This document shows positions 43,821 to 53,352 of a stretch of DNA of 64,000 nucleotides, piece after piece. The notes under the pieces were generated by a model that was not told where the DNA came from, did not search any database, and was given only the letters and a program-made list of their open reading frames with translations. Where the stretch lies: assembly GCF_008711325.1 (NCBI RefSeq), contig NZ_VXDB01000008.1, positions 155,428 through 219,427 of the forward strand, given 5' to 3'. Within the stretch, counting starts at the first letter, position 1. Each line of letters starts with the position of its first letter. Source of the DNA: Roseibium sediminis. GTDB lineage: Bacteria; Pseudomonadota; Alphaproteobacteria; Rhizobiales; Stappiaceae. A program made the position numbers and the translations under genes.

Positions 43821-44163
43821 TATTTTTCCTTTTGGTGCCTGTTGCTGCCTTCTTGGCCAGCTCGACACCCTGCGCGGGCTCGTTTCCTGCGGCTTTCGCG
43901 GGAAAGCACGACCCGGATGAATTCGTTGTAAGCATCATGCTTGCGGTCAGACGCAAATGACGGCCGCCCCTTAAACTCTGTCTCATCTTTGGACAATGGA
44001 CGACGGTGCATCGAAACCAAGGCGTCAGTACCGCATATCGGGCTGCAACGCAAGATAATCAAGGGCGGTGCAACCTTCGCAACTTCTACAATGCATTTTA
44101 TACGTTCTGTAAATCTCTGATTTAGCGCTATACTATTCCCCACAAGAACAATAGGCTTTTTCT
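43821..44163. other. gene-free divergent promoter/leader region
   Basis: This 343-base stretch separates the divergent helicase and GGDEF-EAL genes. It becomes AT-rich near 44080-44160. I find no ORF, strong hairpin or recognisable operator in it. Confidence 0.5.
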
Positions 44164-45780
44164 GTGCCGTGCATGCTCCATCGGACGGGGTTTACAGTGA
44201 AATTATTCAATACGCTTTCCGCTGCCCAAAAGGATGCGATATTCATCGGCTTGGCTTCGGTGGTCCTTTGGCTGACTGCCGTCGAAATGGATGCGTATGA
44301 GGCATTCCATGACTTTCTGGAAGCGCATGAGGATTGGGAACTCGACGAGATCCTGCTTGCGCTGATCCTTGCCGGGATCGGCGGCTTCGTGTTCGGGCTT
44401 CGCCGTTATCTGGAAAGAACCAAGGAAGTCCTTCTGCGCCGCGAAGCACAGGCGCGCGCTGACTGGCTATCAACCCATGACCCGCTGACGGCCCTGCCGA
44501 ACCGGCGCTACTTTTCCGTTCTTAATCTGGCAGAGCTTCAGGCGGACCTGCAAGCAGATCAACTTGCCTTTCTTGCCATCGATCTCGACGGCTTCAAGAA
44601 GATCAATGATCTCATTGGTCATGGCGGCGGAGATCAACTGCTGAAGACGACTGCCTTGCGGCTCATGAACCAGTATCAGGACTCCATCGTCATTCGGCTG
44701 GGCGGCGACGAGTTTCTGCTGATCGTCGACGCTGACCAGTTCGGACGGGCAAGTGGGGTTGCAGCAGCCAAGGACCTCATCAAGTCCCTGTGCGCGCCCA
44801 TGACGATCTCGGGTGTACAGGTCGAGGTCGGGGCTTCCGTCGGCATTTCGATCTATCCCGAAAACGGATTGGAAATGGCCGACCTCCTTCATGCAGCCGA
44901 TGTAGCGCTCTATTTTGCCAAGCGCTCCGGACGCAATACGGCTGCCTTCTTCGAACTCTCCATGCATCAGGATGTTGCCCGGCGGGCGGAGCTGGAAACA
45001 AAAGTGCGCACAGCCCTGCAACAACGGACCATCATGCCGCATTACCAGCCGATCATGGATCTGGCGACCGGCAACGTTGTTGGCGCAGAGGTGCTTGCGC
45101 GCTGGTCCGGCGATGATGGCACCATGCTACCGCCCGATGTGTTCATTCCGGTGGCTGAAGAAATCGGAGGCATCGTCAACCTCTCGGAGCAATTGCTGCG
45201 CAAGGCGACCGAGGATGCCCTCAAATGGCCCGCTGACATCACCCTGGCGTTCAACATCGCTCCAACCATGTTGTCCGACCGACTTCTCGGCAAGCGCATC
45301 CGGCGCATCCTCGCGGAAACCGGGTTTCCTGCCTCACGGCTTGAGGTCGAGTTCACGGAAGGGGCGCTGCTGCGTGAAACGGAAGCGGCTACGACCGTCA
45401 TCAAGGATCTTGTCGCTGGCGGAACGCGCATTGCGCTTGATGATTTCGGCACCGGTTACTCCAACATCCTGCAGCTTTCCGAACTCTCCTTCAGCACGAT
45501 CAAGATTGACCGGAAATTTGTAGACCGCGCCGTGCGCGATGACACCCAGAAGGCGGTCGTCAAGACGATGATCGATCTGGCTGGTCGGTTGGGTGTTGCA
45601 ACGATTGCGGAAGGAATCGAGACCGCAGAACAACGTGATGCGGTTTTGAACCTCGGCTGCTCTCTTGGTCAGGGTTATTATTTCTCCCGCGCTGTTCCGG
45701 CTTGGAAATTCGAACGGCTGTTTGTTTCCCCCGAAACCGTGCCTCATCAGGAAATGGACCGGGTGAAGCAGGTTCCTTGA
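44164..45780 (+). CDS. membrane GGDEF-EAL-type protein with EVL motif
   Basis: A protein of up to 538 residues with two hydrophobic segments (about 25-43 and 64-80). The GGDEF domain follows (LDGFKKINDLIGH near 140, RLGGDEFLLIV near 178), then an EAL domain with EVL in place of EAL (GAEVLARW near 303). The catalytic Glu is kept, and DDFGTGYSNILQL (near 428) and AEGIETAEQRD (near 480) are present. ESALL-type sequence is FTEGALL here. Both activities remain possible. The start is uncertain: GTG 44164, ATG 44173 or GTG 44197 (GGGG eight bases before). Confidence 0.87.
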   Translation: MPCMLHRTGFTVKLFNTLSAAQKDAIFIGLASVVLWLTAVEMDAYEAFHDFLEAHEDWELDEILLALILAGIGGFVFGLRRYLERTKEVLLRREAQARADWLSTHDPLTALPNRRYFSVLNLAELQADLQADQLAFLAIDLDGFKKINDLIGHGGGDQLLKTTALRLMNQYQDSIVIRLGGDEFLLIVDADQFGRASGVAAAKDLIKSLCAPMTISGVQVEVGASVGISIYPENGLEMADLLHAADVALYFAKRSGRNTAAFFELSMHQDVARRAELETKVRTALQQRTIMPHYQPIMDLATGNVVGAEVLARWSGDDGTMLPPDVFIPVAEEIGGIVNLSEQLLRKATEDALKWPADITLAFNIAPTMLSDRLLGKRIRRILAETGFPASRLEVEFTEGALLRETEAATTVIKDLVAGGTRIALDDFGTGYSNILQLSELSFSTIKIDRKFVDRAVRDDTQKAVVKTMIDLAGRLGVATIAEGIETAEQRDAVLNLGCSLGQGYYFSRAVPAWKFERLFVSPETVPHQEMDRVKQVP

Positions 45781-45815
45781 CGGCTAGCCCGGCATCCACT
45801 TGGCCGGCTGCCGCT

Positions 45816-46943
45816 TTAGCGCGGTTTCATCCGGATCAAACGTCCTTCGTCGCTGTCTGTCAGGAAATAGATGTAGCCATCCGGGCCTTGCCGGACGTCG
45901 CGGATTCGCTCTTCCAGATCGACCAGAAGCTGTTGCTCGGTAACCACCTTGCCGTCCTTGAACTCCAGCCGGGCAATGTGTTGCCCGCGCAAGGCCCCGA
46001 CAAGCAACGAGCCGTTCCATTCGGGAAACAGCGGGCTGTCGACAAATGCCATCCCGGAGGGAGCAATCGACGGGTCCCAATAGTGAACCGGTTGTTCCAT
46101 ACCATCTTTCTGCATTCCCTCGCCGATCTTGCCGCCGCTGTAGTGGCGGCCAAAAGAGATGACCGGCCAACCATAATTCCGACCAGCCTTGGGTCGGTTG
46201 ATTTCATCCCCGCCGCGCGCGCCATGTTCCACGGTCCAGAGTTCCCCGGTTTCCGGGTGAAGCGTCGCGCCTTGCGGGTTGCGATGTCCAATGGACCAGA
46301 TCTCGGCGAGGTGACCGGACACATTGGAGAAGGGATTGTCGTCAGGTGCCTTGCCGTTTCGGTCAATCCTCAGGACCGCACCGGCATGATCTCCCGGGTT
46401 CTGCGCACGCTCGCCTTCGCCCCTGTCACCCGTTGTGACGAACAGGGTTTCGTCCGGCGCGAAGACGAGACGAGAACCGAAATGGCGACCACCATGCGAA
46501 CGATTGTTTCCCGAAAAAATGACCTGCCCGTCTTCAAGGGCATAACCACCCCCCTGCTCAGTCAGGCGCCCACGAAAGACCGAGGTCCCTGCTCCACCGG
46601 CAGACCCTTCTGAAAAACTGAGATAAACTTCCCTTGTCCGCTCAAAATCCGGAGCAAGGGCGATGTCAAGCAGGCCGCCCTGACCGTTGGCAAAGACCTC
46701 GGGCGTGCCGGGGACCACACTCTGGTTTCCATCGCCATCCACATGCTTGAGAACGCCGTCGCGCTCGCTCACCAGAAAGCCGCCGCCGGGCAGGAAAGCA
46801 ACACCCCATGGATAAACCAGATCTTCGGTGACAACTTCGAGTGAGAACTGCACTTCAGCCGACCCGGATTGCGCGCTCATTACCTGAAAGGCCAGAAGAG
46901 CTGTGGCGGTTAGCCAGAAGCGTTTTGCAAGTGGTGCTGCCAT
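45816..46943 (-). CDS. PQQ-dependent sugar dehydrogenase (YliI/soluble aldose dehydrogenase type)
   Basis: A 375-residue periplasmic six-bladed beta-propeller of the GSDH family, which oxidises aldose sugars with pyrroloquinoline quinone. ATG 46943, seven bases after GGAG, starts a signal peptide ending SAQSGSAEVQ. LVYPWGVAFLPGGGFLVSER, GGLLDIALAPDF, NRSHGGRHFGSRLVFAPD (the catalytic-His blade), IWSIGHRNPQGA and EHGARGGDEIN are the family blocks. It faces the GGDEF-EAL gene (35 bases between stops). No PQQ synthesis genes are in the window. Confidence 0.9.
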   Translation of the reverse strand: MAAPLAKRFWLTATALLAFQVMSAQSGSAEVQFSLEVVTEDLVYPWGVAFLPGGGFLVSERDGVLKHVDGDGNQSVVPGTPEVFANGQGGLLDIALAPDFERTREVYLSFSEGSAGGAGTSVFRGRLTEQGGGYALEDGQVIFSGNNRSHGGRHFGSRLVFAPDETLFVTTGDRGEGERAQNPGDHAGAVLRIDRNGKAPDDNPFSNVSGHLAEIWSIGHRNPQGATLHPETGELWTVEHGARGGDEINRPKAGRNYGWPVISFGRHYSGGKIGEGMQKDGMEQPVHYWDPSIAPSGMAFVDSPLFPEWNGSLLVGALRGQHIARLEFKDGKVVTEQQLLVDLEERIRDVRQGPDGYIYFLTDSDEGRLIRMKPR

Positions 46944-47027
46944 TCCGATCTCCATCTGCAGGGCCGTCATCTTGCACAGATAGATAGGGCCGTACCAAGG
47001 CGGGAACCAGATGAGCGGGATCTTTGC

Positions 47028-47384
47028 CTAGTCCGATTTGGTGGCTTCGTTGCCCGATGCGTTTTTCTGGTTTGCCTCCAACCGCGCGGCAATGGTGCGC
47101 TCCTCATAGGCAACATTCCAGTCGATCAGCGTGCGCCAGACCTTGTCCACCTGCTCCCCTTCAAGCCCGAGCTCCTCTGCCCGCACAGTCAGGCGATGGA
47201 CCATGGTTTCAATACGCTCGGCATCAAATGCCTGATCGGGATGTGTCTTCAGCTCTGCCATCCGCCGGATATAGCCCTGCCGCACCACAAACAGCCGCAG
47301 CAGCTCCTCATCAATCAGGTCGATTGAAGTTCTGATGTCCTGGCGTGTTGAACATTCAGATGGCGGCTTCAAATCTGGAAGCAT
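47028..47384 (-). CDS. chorismate mutase (AroQ type)
   Basis: Chorismate mutase converts chorismate to prephenate for Phe and Tyr synthesis. The 118-residue all-helical protein contains TRQDIRTSIDLIDEELLRLF (about 13-32), with the conserved Arg and Asp, VRQGYIRRMAELK (about 34-46), and the later ERTIAARLEAN. This is the single-domain AroQ pattern. The longest frame uses a TTG at 47402, but ATG 47384 is preferred. It lies downstream of maeB on the same strand, separated by a 200-base stretch with three hairpins, and next to the sugar dehydrogenase gene. Confidence 0.88.
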   Translation of the reverse strand: MLPDLKPPSECSTRQDIRTSIDLIDEELLRLFVVRQGYIRRMAELKTHPDQAFDAERIETMVHRLTVRAEELGLEGEQVDKVWRTLIDWNVAYEERTIAARLEANQKNASGNEATKSD

Positions 47385-47428
47385 GGGATGAAAATATTCC
47401 AAGTTGAAAATGAATGAGCCAGAGCGCC

Positions 47429-47450
47429 GGGCGTTTTTTTAGGAACGCCC
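47429..47450 (-). promoter_or_regulatory. hairpin upstream of chorismate mutase gene
   Basis: GGGCGTT (47429-47435) pairs with AACGCCC (47444-47450) around an 8-base loop that is T-rich on the plus strand. It lies 45 bases before the chorismate mutase start. Confidence 0.45.
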
Positions 47451-47482
47451 GATGCTCGTTCACTTCTGGATCGATCAGCTTT

Positions 47483-47512
47483 GGGCGCTCTATCGATTTC
47501 GATATAGCGCCC
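47483..47512 (-). promoter_or_regulatory. 14-bp hairpin between maeB and chorismate mutase gene
   Basis: GGGCGCTCTATCGA (47483-47496) pairs with TCGATATAGCGCCC (47499-47512) with a single mismatch and a two-base gap. No T-run follows, so it is not an ordinary terminator. It may stabilise RNA or bind a protein. Confidence 0.5.
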
Positions 47513-47559
47513 GTTGATCTCGCCGGGAATCCCGGCTGGTAAATCCGCTGGCGGTAATG

Positions 47560-47583
47560 AAGAAACGGCGGCTTGCGCCGCCG
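47560..47583 (-). terminator. terminator of maeB
   Basis: On the minus strand CGGCGGC-GCAA-GCCGCCG is followed by TTTCTTCATT, directly after the maeB stop at 47589. Confidence 0.75.
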
Positions 47584-47588
47584 CCTCC

Positions 47589-49886
47589 TTATGAGGATAC
47601 GCGAGCGGTCTGGGCTTCGACGCACGCCAGAGCCGACATGTTCACCACGCCGCGCGACGTCACGGACGGGGTGAGAATATGTGCCGGTTTGGCTGCTCCC
47701 AGAAGGATCGGACCGACATGCAGTGCATTCGTCGACACTTTCAGGAGGTTCAGCGCAATGTTTGCCGCATCCAGATTCGGGAAGATCAGAAGATTGGCTT
47801 CGCCCTTGAGCTTGCCGTCCGGCATCACACGTTCGCGCAGCGCATCGCTAAGTGCTGAATCGCCGTGCATTTCTCCGTCAACTTCAAGCTCGGGATACTT
47901 GGACCACAGGATCTTGAGCGCTTCCCGCATCTTGCGGGATGACGGCGTGTCGCGGGATCCGAAATTCGAAGACGACAGCAGCGCGGCTTTCGGCTCGATG
48001 CCAAATCGTTGAATTTCGCGCGCAGCCAGAGACGTCATTTCCGCCAGCTCCTCCGCAGAGGGGTCTTCAGATACGAAGGTGTCCGACAGGAAAAGAGCCC
48101 CGCGGCTGCTGATCAAGAGCGAGAGAGCCGACAGATCCCGTGTCTCCTCGCAAAGCCCGATCACCTGGCGAATGTCGCGCAGATGGCGGATGTAGCGCCC
48201 TTCCAGACCACAAATCAGCGCGTCCGCATCGCCTCGGCGCAACGCAAGCGCGGAGATGACCGTCGTATTTGTGCGCACAATCGTTCTGGCAGCATCGGGC
48301 GGCAGCCCCTTGCGGCCGACACAGGCGAAATACTCGTCTACATATTCGCGATAGCGCGGATCATCCTGCGGGTTGATGAACTCGAAGCTCTTGCCCGGAC
48401 GGATCTTCAGACCATAGCGCTCGCAGCGCGCTTCCAGAACATCGGGACGTCCGACAAGGATCGGCTGGGCAATACGATCTTCCAGCAGAACCTGAGCAGC
48501 ACGCAGCACGCGCTCGTCTTCCCCTTCTGCGAAGATGATCCGCTTGGGATCCTGCGAAGCCTTCTGGATGATCGGTTTCATGATCAGGCCAGACCGGAAA
48601 ACGAAGCGATTCAGCCGGTCCTTATAGGCGTCGAAATCCTCGATCGGGCGGGTTGCGACACCCGTGTCCATTGCCGCCTTTGCGACAGCGGGGGCGATGC
48701 GCAGGATCAGGCGCTGATCGAACGGAGACGGAATGAGATAGTTCGGACCAAAGGTTTCCGTGCGTCCACCATAGGCTCTGGCAGCCACGTCAGACGGCTC
48801 TTCCTGAGCCAGTTCCGCGATCGCCTCAACGGCGGCGCGTTTCATTTCCTCATTGATCGTCGTGGCGCCAACATCCAGAGCACCGCGGAAGATATACGGG
48901 AAACACAGAACGTTGTTGACCTGGTTCGGGTAGTCGGACCGGCCGGTGCACATGACCACATCCGGGCGGGCAGCAAGGGCGTCTTCCGGCGTGATTTCAG
49001 GGTTCGGGTTGGCCAGGGCAAGGATCAAGGGCCCCTTGCCCATCTTCTTGACCATCTCCGGCTTCAGAACGCCCGCAGCCGAAAGGCCGAGGAACACGTC
49101 CGCGCCGTCGATCACATCGCTCAACGTGCGGTGATCGGTTTTCTGGGCAAAGATCGCCTTGTATTCGTCCATCAAGGCTTCACGGCCCTCATAGACGACA
49201 CCTTCGATATCGGTGACCCAGATGTTTTCGCGCCGCGCGCCCAGAGACACCAGCATATTGAGGCAGGCAAGCGCCGCTGCGCCTGCACCCGAAGCCACGA
49301 TCTTCGCGTCCTCGATCTTCTTTCCGGCAAGCGTCAAACCGTTGCGGACGGCGGCACCAACGATGATTGCCGTGCCGTGCTGATCGTCGTGAAAGACGGG
49401 GATATTCATCCGCTCGCGGAGTTTTGCCTCGATCTTGAAGCACTCCGGCGCCTTGATGTCCTCAAGATTGATTCCGCCAAAGGTCGGCTCCAGAACGGCA
49501 ACAGCGTCAACGAACCTCTCCACATCCAGTTCGTCCACTTCGATATCGAATACGTCGATGCCGGCAAACTTCTTGAAGAGGACGGCCTTGCCTTCCATAA
49601 CCGGCTTGGAAGCAAGCGGGCCAATAGCCCCCAGACCAAGAACCGCCGTGCCGTTGGAAATCACAGCAACAAGGTTGGCGCGGCTGGTATAATCGGCAGC
49701 TTTTGAAGGATCCTTGGCGATCTCAAGACATGGCGCAGCAACACCGGGAGAATAGGCAAGCGCCAGATCTCGCTGGTTTCCAAGCGGCTTGGTTGCCTGG
49801 ATTTCCAATTTTCCGGGACGGGGATGCTGATGGTAAAAGAGAGCGGCTTCCGCCAGATCGCTGCCAGTGCTTTTTTCTTCGCTCAT
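47589..49886 (-). CDS. maeB: NADP-dependent malic enzyme with phosphotransacetylase-like domain
   Basis: MaeB decarboxylates malate to pyruvate, making NADPH. The 765-residue protein is the long form. The malic enzyme half (about 1-430) has [16 protein letters not shown] (about 43), the metal-site [20 protein letters not shown] (about 160) and the nucleotide loop [12 protein letters not shown]. The second half (about 440-760) resembles phosphotransacetylase ([16 protein letters not shown], then late [16 protein letters not shown]). It is usually a regulatory module that senses acetyl-CoA in rhizobial enzymes. AGGA lies nine bases before ATG 49886. Confidence 0.95.
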   Translation of the reverse strand: MSEEKSTGSDLAEAALFYHQHPRPGKLEIQATKPLGNQRDLALAYSPGVAAPCLEIAKDPSKAADYTSRANLVAVISNGTAVLGLGAIGPLASKPVMEGKAVLFKKFAGIDVFDIEVDELDVERFVDAVAVLEPTFGGINLEDIKAPECFKIEAKLRERMNIPVFHDDQHGTAIIVGAAVRNGLTLAGKKIEDAKIVASGAGAAALACLNMLVSLGARRENIWVTDIEGVVYEGREALMDEYKAIFAQKTDHRTLSDVIDGADVFLGLSAAGVLKPEMVKKMGKGPLILALANPNPEITPEDALAARPDVVMCTGRSDYPNQVNNVLCFPYIFRGALDVGATTINEEMKRAAVEAIAELAQEEPSDVAARAYGGRTETFGPNYLIPSPFDQRLILRIAPAVAKAAMDTGVATRPIEDFDAYKDRLNRFVFRSGLIMKPIIQKASQDPKRIIFAEGEDERVLRAAQVLLEDRIAQPILVGRPDVLEARCERYGLKIRPGKSFEFINPQDDPRYREYVDEYFACVGRKGLPPDAARTIVRTNTTVISALALRRGDADALICGLEGRYIRHLRDIRQVIGLCEETRDLSALSLLISSRGALFLSDTFVSEDPSAEELAEMTSLAAREIQRFGIEPKAALLSSSNFGSRDTPSSRKMREALKILWSKYPELEVDGEMHGDSALSDALRERVMPDGKLKGEANLLIFPNLDAANIALNLLKVSTNALHVGPILLGAAKPAHILTPSVTSRGVVNMSALACVEAQTARVSS

Positions 49887-49945
49887 GTCCGTCCTGCATT
49901 ATCTATTTTCGGAGGACACAGCATATCCGGAAAATTGGCGCCAGG

Positions 49946-50611
49946 TCACCCGACTTCGAACTCTTCACTGGTGTAACCGGCGCGCTGGCAAATGAGAACC
50001 CTGAGCAGAAGATAGACAGTTATGCCATTGAAGATATGCCACAGAAAATGCGTACCCGATGGCACAGCTTCACACATGAGCGGGTCGAGAATGCGAAATG
50101 TCAGGGAAGTGGCGAATGTGCAACCGGCGGCAAAGATGAGCACGGCCAATTCGCGATTGCGCTTGAAGTAGACGGAACCGACCACGAAAATCGTCACGAG
50201 CTCCGGCATATAGATGGCAGCATTGCCCATCATTGGCGCCAACAGGCGGCTGGTCATCGGCACGACACCGATGAACAGGAAGAGAGCAGCTGCGCAAGCC
50301 AGCCAGCCGAGCTCCAGATATCTTCGCAGCCCGATCATCAGATAGGTCAGGATGAAGATGGCAATCGGGAGCACATCTGCCAGACCGGCCCAGCGGGTTG
50401 CGTAGGTGTGGAACAGAAACGAGCCAACACCCTGCATGACAACGAGCAAAATGAAGAAAAGAGCCACAAGATCATCGGGCGTTCTTTTACGCCACAGGTC
50501 AGCAACGGCAGTAGCGGAAATGAAAAAGGCCAGATTCGACCATGCATTAAATGGTTCGGCCCAAAAGTCGGGACTGGTGCGCTCGCAATATAGAAATACC
50601 TGCTCTTTCAT
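49946..50611 (-). CDS. ceramidase-family (CREST) membrane protein
   Basis: A 221-residue protein with about seven hydrophobic segments. Family motifs are WSNLAFF (about 24-30), GVGSFLFHTYATRWAGLADV (about 61-80, with the conserved Ser, His and Asp) and SGTHFLWHIFNGITVY (about 184-199, with the two metal-binding His). Eukaryotic alkaline ceramidases of this CREST superfamily hydrolyse the ceramide amide bond; bacterial members are mostly uncharacterised. GAGGA lies five bases before ATG 50611. Whether the substrate is a sphingolipid, ornithine lipid or another amide is unknown. Confidence 0.82.
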   Translation of the reverse strand: MKEQVFLYCERTSPDFWAEPFNAWSNLAFFISATAVADLWRKRTPDDLVALFFILLVVMQGVGSFLFHTYATRWAGLADVLPIAIFILTYLMIGLRRYLELGWLACAAALFLFIGVVPMTSRLLAPMMGNAAIYMPELVTIFVVGSVYFKRNRELAVLIFAAGCTFATSLTFRILDPLMCEAVPSGTHFLWHIFNGITVYLLLRVLICQRAGYTSEEFEVG

Positions 50612-50910
50612 GCTTTCCTCTTACAGGCCATTGCAACCGGCGAAGTCTATCCAGCCCTTAAGTATTGCCCACTTCCCTCAATGTCGCGAGATATTTTCAC
50701 ATTTTCTGTAATACCTTTAGGTCATTGCGTTATTTCGGCCAGAACAACACTAATTAGATGCATTTTTATACCTTGCTATTCATGATTGCCGCCCCTTAAC
50801 TCACCCAGCACGCTGTATGGATGGATTGGTGAAATAAATCGCCCATCCGTCCACTCAGCCTAGCGCTCCCTACCAGTCCGAAGTATGTGATGTATGGAAG
50901 GAGACAGCTG
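50612..50910. other. gene-free divergent promoter region of ceramidase-family gene and moaB
   Basis: These 299 bases are AT-rich around 50690-50790 and include an imperfect inverted repeat (GGATGGATT ... AATCGCCCATCC, about 50818-50853). No ORF is supported. It probably holds the two promoters. Confidence 0.5.
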
Positions 50911-51468
50911 ATGCACCGGATTGATGAGAGTCGCCCGTTCATTCCCCTGAAGATTGCGGTTTTGACCGTTTCAGACACCAGAGTGTTGGAAGACGACAAG
51001 TCAGGCTCTACTCTGGCTTCGCGCATTGAAGGGGCCGGACATGTGCTGGCCGATCGAAAGATCGTCACTGATGATGTGCTTGCGATCCAAAGTGTCGTGA
51101 ATGGCTGGATTTCCGATCAGAGCGTCGATGTGATCATCACGACGGGCGGAACGGGTTTCACGGGTCGTGACGTAACTCCTGAAGCCATCGAACCGCTCTT
51201 CGAAAAGCGCATGGACGGATTTTCCGAAGTGTTTCACCGGATATCCTACGACAAGATCGGAACCTCGACGATCCAGTCGAGAGCAACCGGCGGCGTCGCT
51301 GGAGCGACCTATATTTTCGTCCTGCCCGGGTCTCCGGGAGCATGCAAGGATGCATGGGACGGCATTTTGAAATGGCAGCTCGACTATCGCCACATGCCGT
51401 GCAATTTCGTGGAAATCATGCCGCGGCTAGATGAGCACCTGAAGCGGGGAAAACTGCAGGGCGCGTGA
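50911..51468 (+). CDS. moaB: molybdenum cofactor biosynthesis protein MoaB
   Basis: MoaB/Mog-family protein that adenylates molybdopterin before molybdenum insertion. ATG 50911, just after GGAGACAGCTG, gives 185 residues starting [28 protein letters not shown] (about 19-33) and [19 protein letters not shown] (about 80-98) are the MoCF-binding motifs, and [16 protein letters not shown] (about 144-159) the C-terminal one. It stands alone: no other moa or moe gene is in the window. It is divergent from the ceramidase-family gene over 299 bases and convergent with the glycosyltransferase gene, eight bases away. Confidence 0.93.
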   Translation: MHRIDESRPFIPLKIAVLTVSDTRVLEDDKSGSTLASRIEGAGHVLADRKIVTDDVLAIQSVVNGWISDQSVDVIITTGGTGFTGRDVTPEAIEPLFEKRMDGFSEVFHRISYDKIGTSTIQSRATGGVAGATYIFVLPGSPGACKDAWDGILKWQLDYRHMPCNFVEIMPRLDEHLKRGKLQGA

Positions 51469-51476
51469 TGCGCCTT

Positions 51477-52070
51477 TTAGGGAAGTGACTGGACGATAGC
51501 GGCAGATTTCAACCGGATCTGCCGACCTCGCCCCAGTTTCCGCCGGAGTCCGGACAGGCCCCGCTCCTGCAACACGCGCTCACCCGAAACCTCGTCAAAC
51601 AGCCTCCGGGACAGCAGAAGCGCCTCCAGATCGGAGCCTGATCCGAATAGGGCCGCCTTTACCTCCTGAAACGCTTCCACCAACCGCGCCCTTGTGCCGA
51701 AGGCATCATTGCGCGTTCGAAATACGAGTCCCAGCTGATCCGCTTGCCCGCTCCGGCTCAAACGATCCAGTATGCTCTGGACCTCGTTATGCCATGGCAT
51801 CTCGAGATGCACATTGGGCGCCAGAAACATGAGCCATTGCCCTCGTCCGGCGTTGCGAACACCTTCAGCCAGGCGCATATCGGGGTTGCTGTCCACGGCC
51901 ACCCAGCTGCAGCCAGCTGCGTCGGCGACCCGGTGTGTTCCGTCCTGCGACCCTCCATCCACAACAATCACTTCCCGAACAACCCCTTCCGCCGCCGCAG
52001 GAACGAGCGAAGAAAGGCATTGAACAAGGCTGGTTTCGGAATTCAGGGTGGGAATAACGACGCTGATCAT
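51477..52070 (-). CDS. family 2 glycosyltransferase
   Basis: A 197-residue GT-A fold glycosyltransferase starting MISVVIPTLNSETSL. The nucleotide-binding VIVVDGGSQDGTHRVAD (about 37-53) is typical, and the metal-site DXD equivalent appears as the Asn-containing FLAPNVHLE. At under 200 residues it is shorter than most GT2 enzymes and closest to TIGR04283-type proteins. No membrane segment is seen. The donor and acceptor are unknown. ATG 52076 two codons upstream is an equal start. It ends eight bases from the moaB stop. Confidence 0.78.
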   Translation of the reverse strand: MISVVIPTLNSETSLVQCLSSLVPAAAEGVVREVIVVDGGSQDGTHRVADAAGCSWVAVDSNPDMRLAEGVRNAGRGQWLMFLAPNVHLEMPWHNEVQSILDRLSRSGQADQLGLVFRTRNDAFGTRARLVEAFQEVKAALFGSGSDLEALLLSRRLFDEVSGERVLQERGLSGLRRKLGRGRQIRLKSAAIVQSLP

Positions 52071-52178
52071 GCCCATGACCTATCGCCTTTTTCGGGATTT
52101 GGCGAGAAAAAGGGCTTGCTGCGGATGTGATTCCGCTACATGTTCCTGTTATGTTCTCACCCTAGAGATCGGCAGATC

Positions 52179-53315
52179 ATGGCGCATACGCTCCCACATC
52201 CTGATGGACATTCACCTCAAGTTGGTCCGGCGCCAGACCCCGGACAGCGGATTCTCGAAGACAGACGGCGCGGGCGTGGAACGGCAACCAACAAGAGCGG
52301 GCGCTTCGAGCGGTTAAGCGCCGAACCCTATGATGACGGCTGGAATACGATCGATGATCTGCCGCCCCTGAAAACCGAAGTTCAGGAAGAACGCGCCAGA
52401 ACCATCATAACACGCAATGAATCGCCGGACATTTCCTTTGATCGGTCTATCAATCCCTATCGGGGCTGCGAGCACGGCTGCGTCTATTGTTTTGCCCGCC
52501 CCAGTCACGCCTTCATGGGCCTGTCACCCGGACTGGACTTCGAGACCCGTCTGTTCGTCAAACCCAATGCAGCTGAGCTTCTGGAACGGGAACTTGCGCG
52601 GCCCGGCTATATCCCACGGCCAATCGCCATCGGCACCAACACCGATCCCTACCAGCCGCTTGAACGCCGTCACAAGCTGATGCGCGAAATTCTGGAAGTG
52701 CTGGACAAATACAATCACCCGGTCGCCATCGTGACGAAGTCGGCGCTGGTGGCGAGGGACGCGGACATTCTTGGCCGGATGGCGGAGCGCAATCTGGCGA
52801 AGGTCGCCCTCAGCATCACATCGCTCAATCGAAAGCTCTGCCGTTCGCTGGAACCACGCGCTTCTGCTCCGCACAAGCGGCTGGATGCGATCCGCGTTCT
52901 TGCAGAGGCCGGCATACCGGCGTCAGTGATGATCGCGCCCGTGATCCCTGCGCTCAATGACAGTGAGATCGAAAACATCCTTGAAGCGGCCCACGAACAT
53001 GGGGCGCAGTCCGCAGCTTTCATCCTGCTTCGCTTGCCACTTGAAGTGTCAGAGCTTTTCCGCGATTGGCTGCTTCGCGAAGAACCGGGCAAATACCGGC
53101 ATGTCATGAGCCTCATCCGCTCCATGCGCGGCGGAAAGGATTATGATGCCAAGTGGGGTGAACGGATGCGCGGTCGCGGGCCCTATGCGGACCAGATAGC
53201 AAAGCGGTTCTCTCTCGCAGCGAAACGGATCGGCCTGAACCTCCGACAAACCAAACTGTCGACCGACCAGTTTGTTGCCCCTCAGAAAGGCGGCGTTCAG
53301 CTCAGTTTGTTCTGA
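52179..53315 (+). CDS. PA0069-family radical SAM protein
   Basis: A 378-residue radical SAM protein related to spore photoproduct lyase (PA0069 family). The [4Fe-4S]-binding motif CEHGCVYC (about 100-107, Cys-x4-Cys-x2-Cys form) follows SINPYRGCEHG. PIAIGTNTDPYQPLE (about 147-161) and VTKSALVARD (about 181) are family blocks, and SVMIAPVIPALND lies near 248. The reaction is unknown. The start at 52179 (MAHTLPHPDG) is chosen; an ATG at 52140 is possible. It lies directly upstream of rnhB on the same strand, with 37 bases between. Confidence 0.88.
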   Translation: MAHTLPHPDGHSPQVGPAPDPGQRILEDRRRGRGTATNKSGRFERLSAEPYDDGWNTIDDLPPLKTEVQEERARTIITRNESPDISFDRSINPYRGCEHGCVYCFARPSHAFMGLSPGLDFETRLFVKPNAAELLERELARPGYIPRPIAIGTNTDPYQPLERRHKLMREILEVLDKYNHPVAIVTKSALVARDADILGRMAERNLAKVALSITSLNRKLCRSLEPRASAPHKRLDAIRVLAEAGIPASVMIAPVIPALNDSEIENILEAAHEHGAQSAAFILLRLPLEVSELFRDWLLREEPGKYRHVMSLIRSMRGGKDYDAKWGERMRGRGPYADQIAKRFSLAAKRIGLNLRQTKLSTDQFVAPQKGGVQLSLF

Positions 53316-53352
53316 TCTTGCACTTGAAGACCTGACGAGGCATCAAGGGGCC

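Noticed and set aside
47356..47625. Possible gene between maeB and chorismate mutase
   Set aside because: The frame overlaps the end of maeB and the start of the chorismate mutase gene, runs through three hairpins, and has no start signal or known domain.
48009..49706. A 565-codon open frame opposite maeB
   Set aside because: It mirrors maeB codons and has no recognised motif; maeB is intact.
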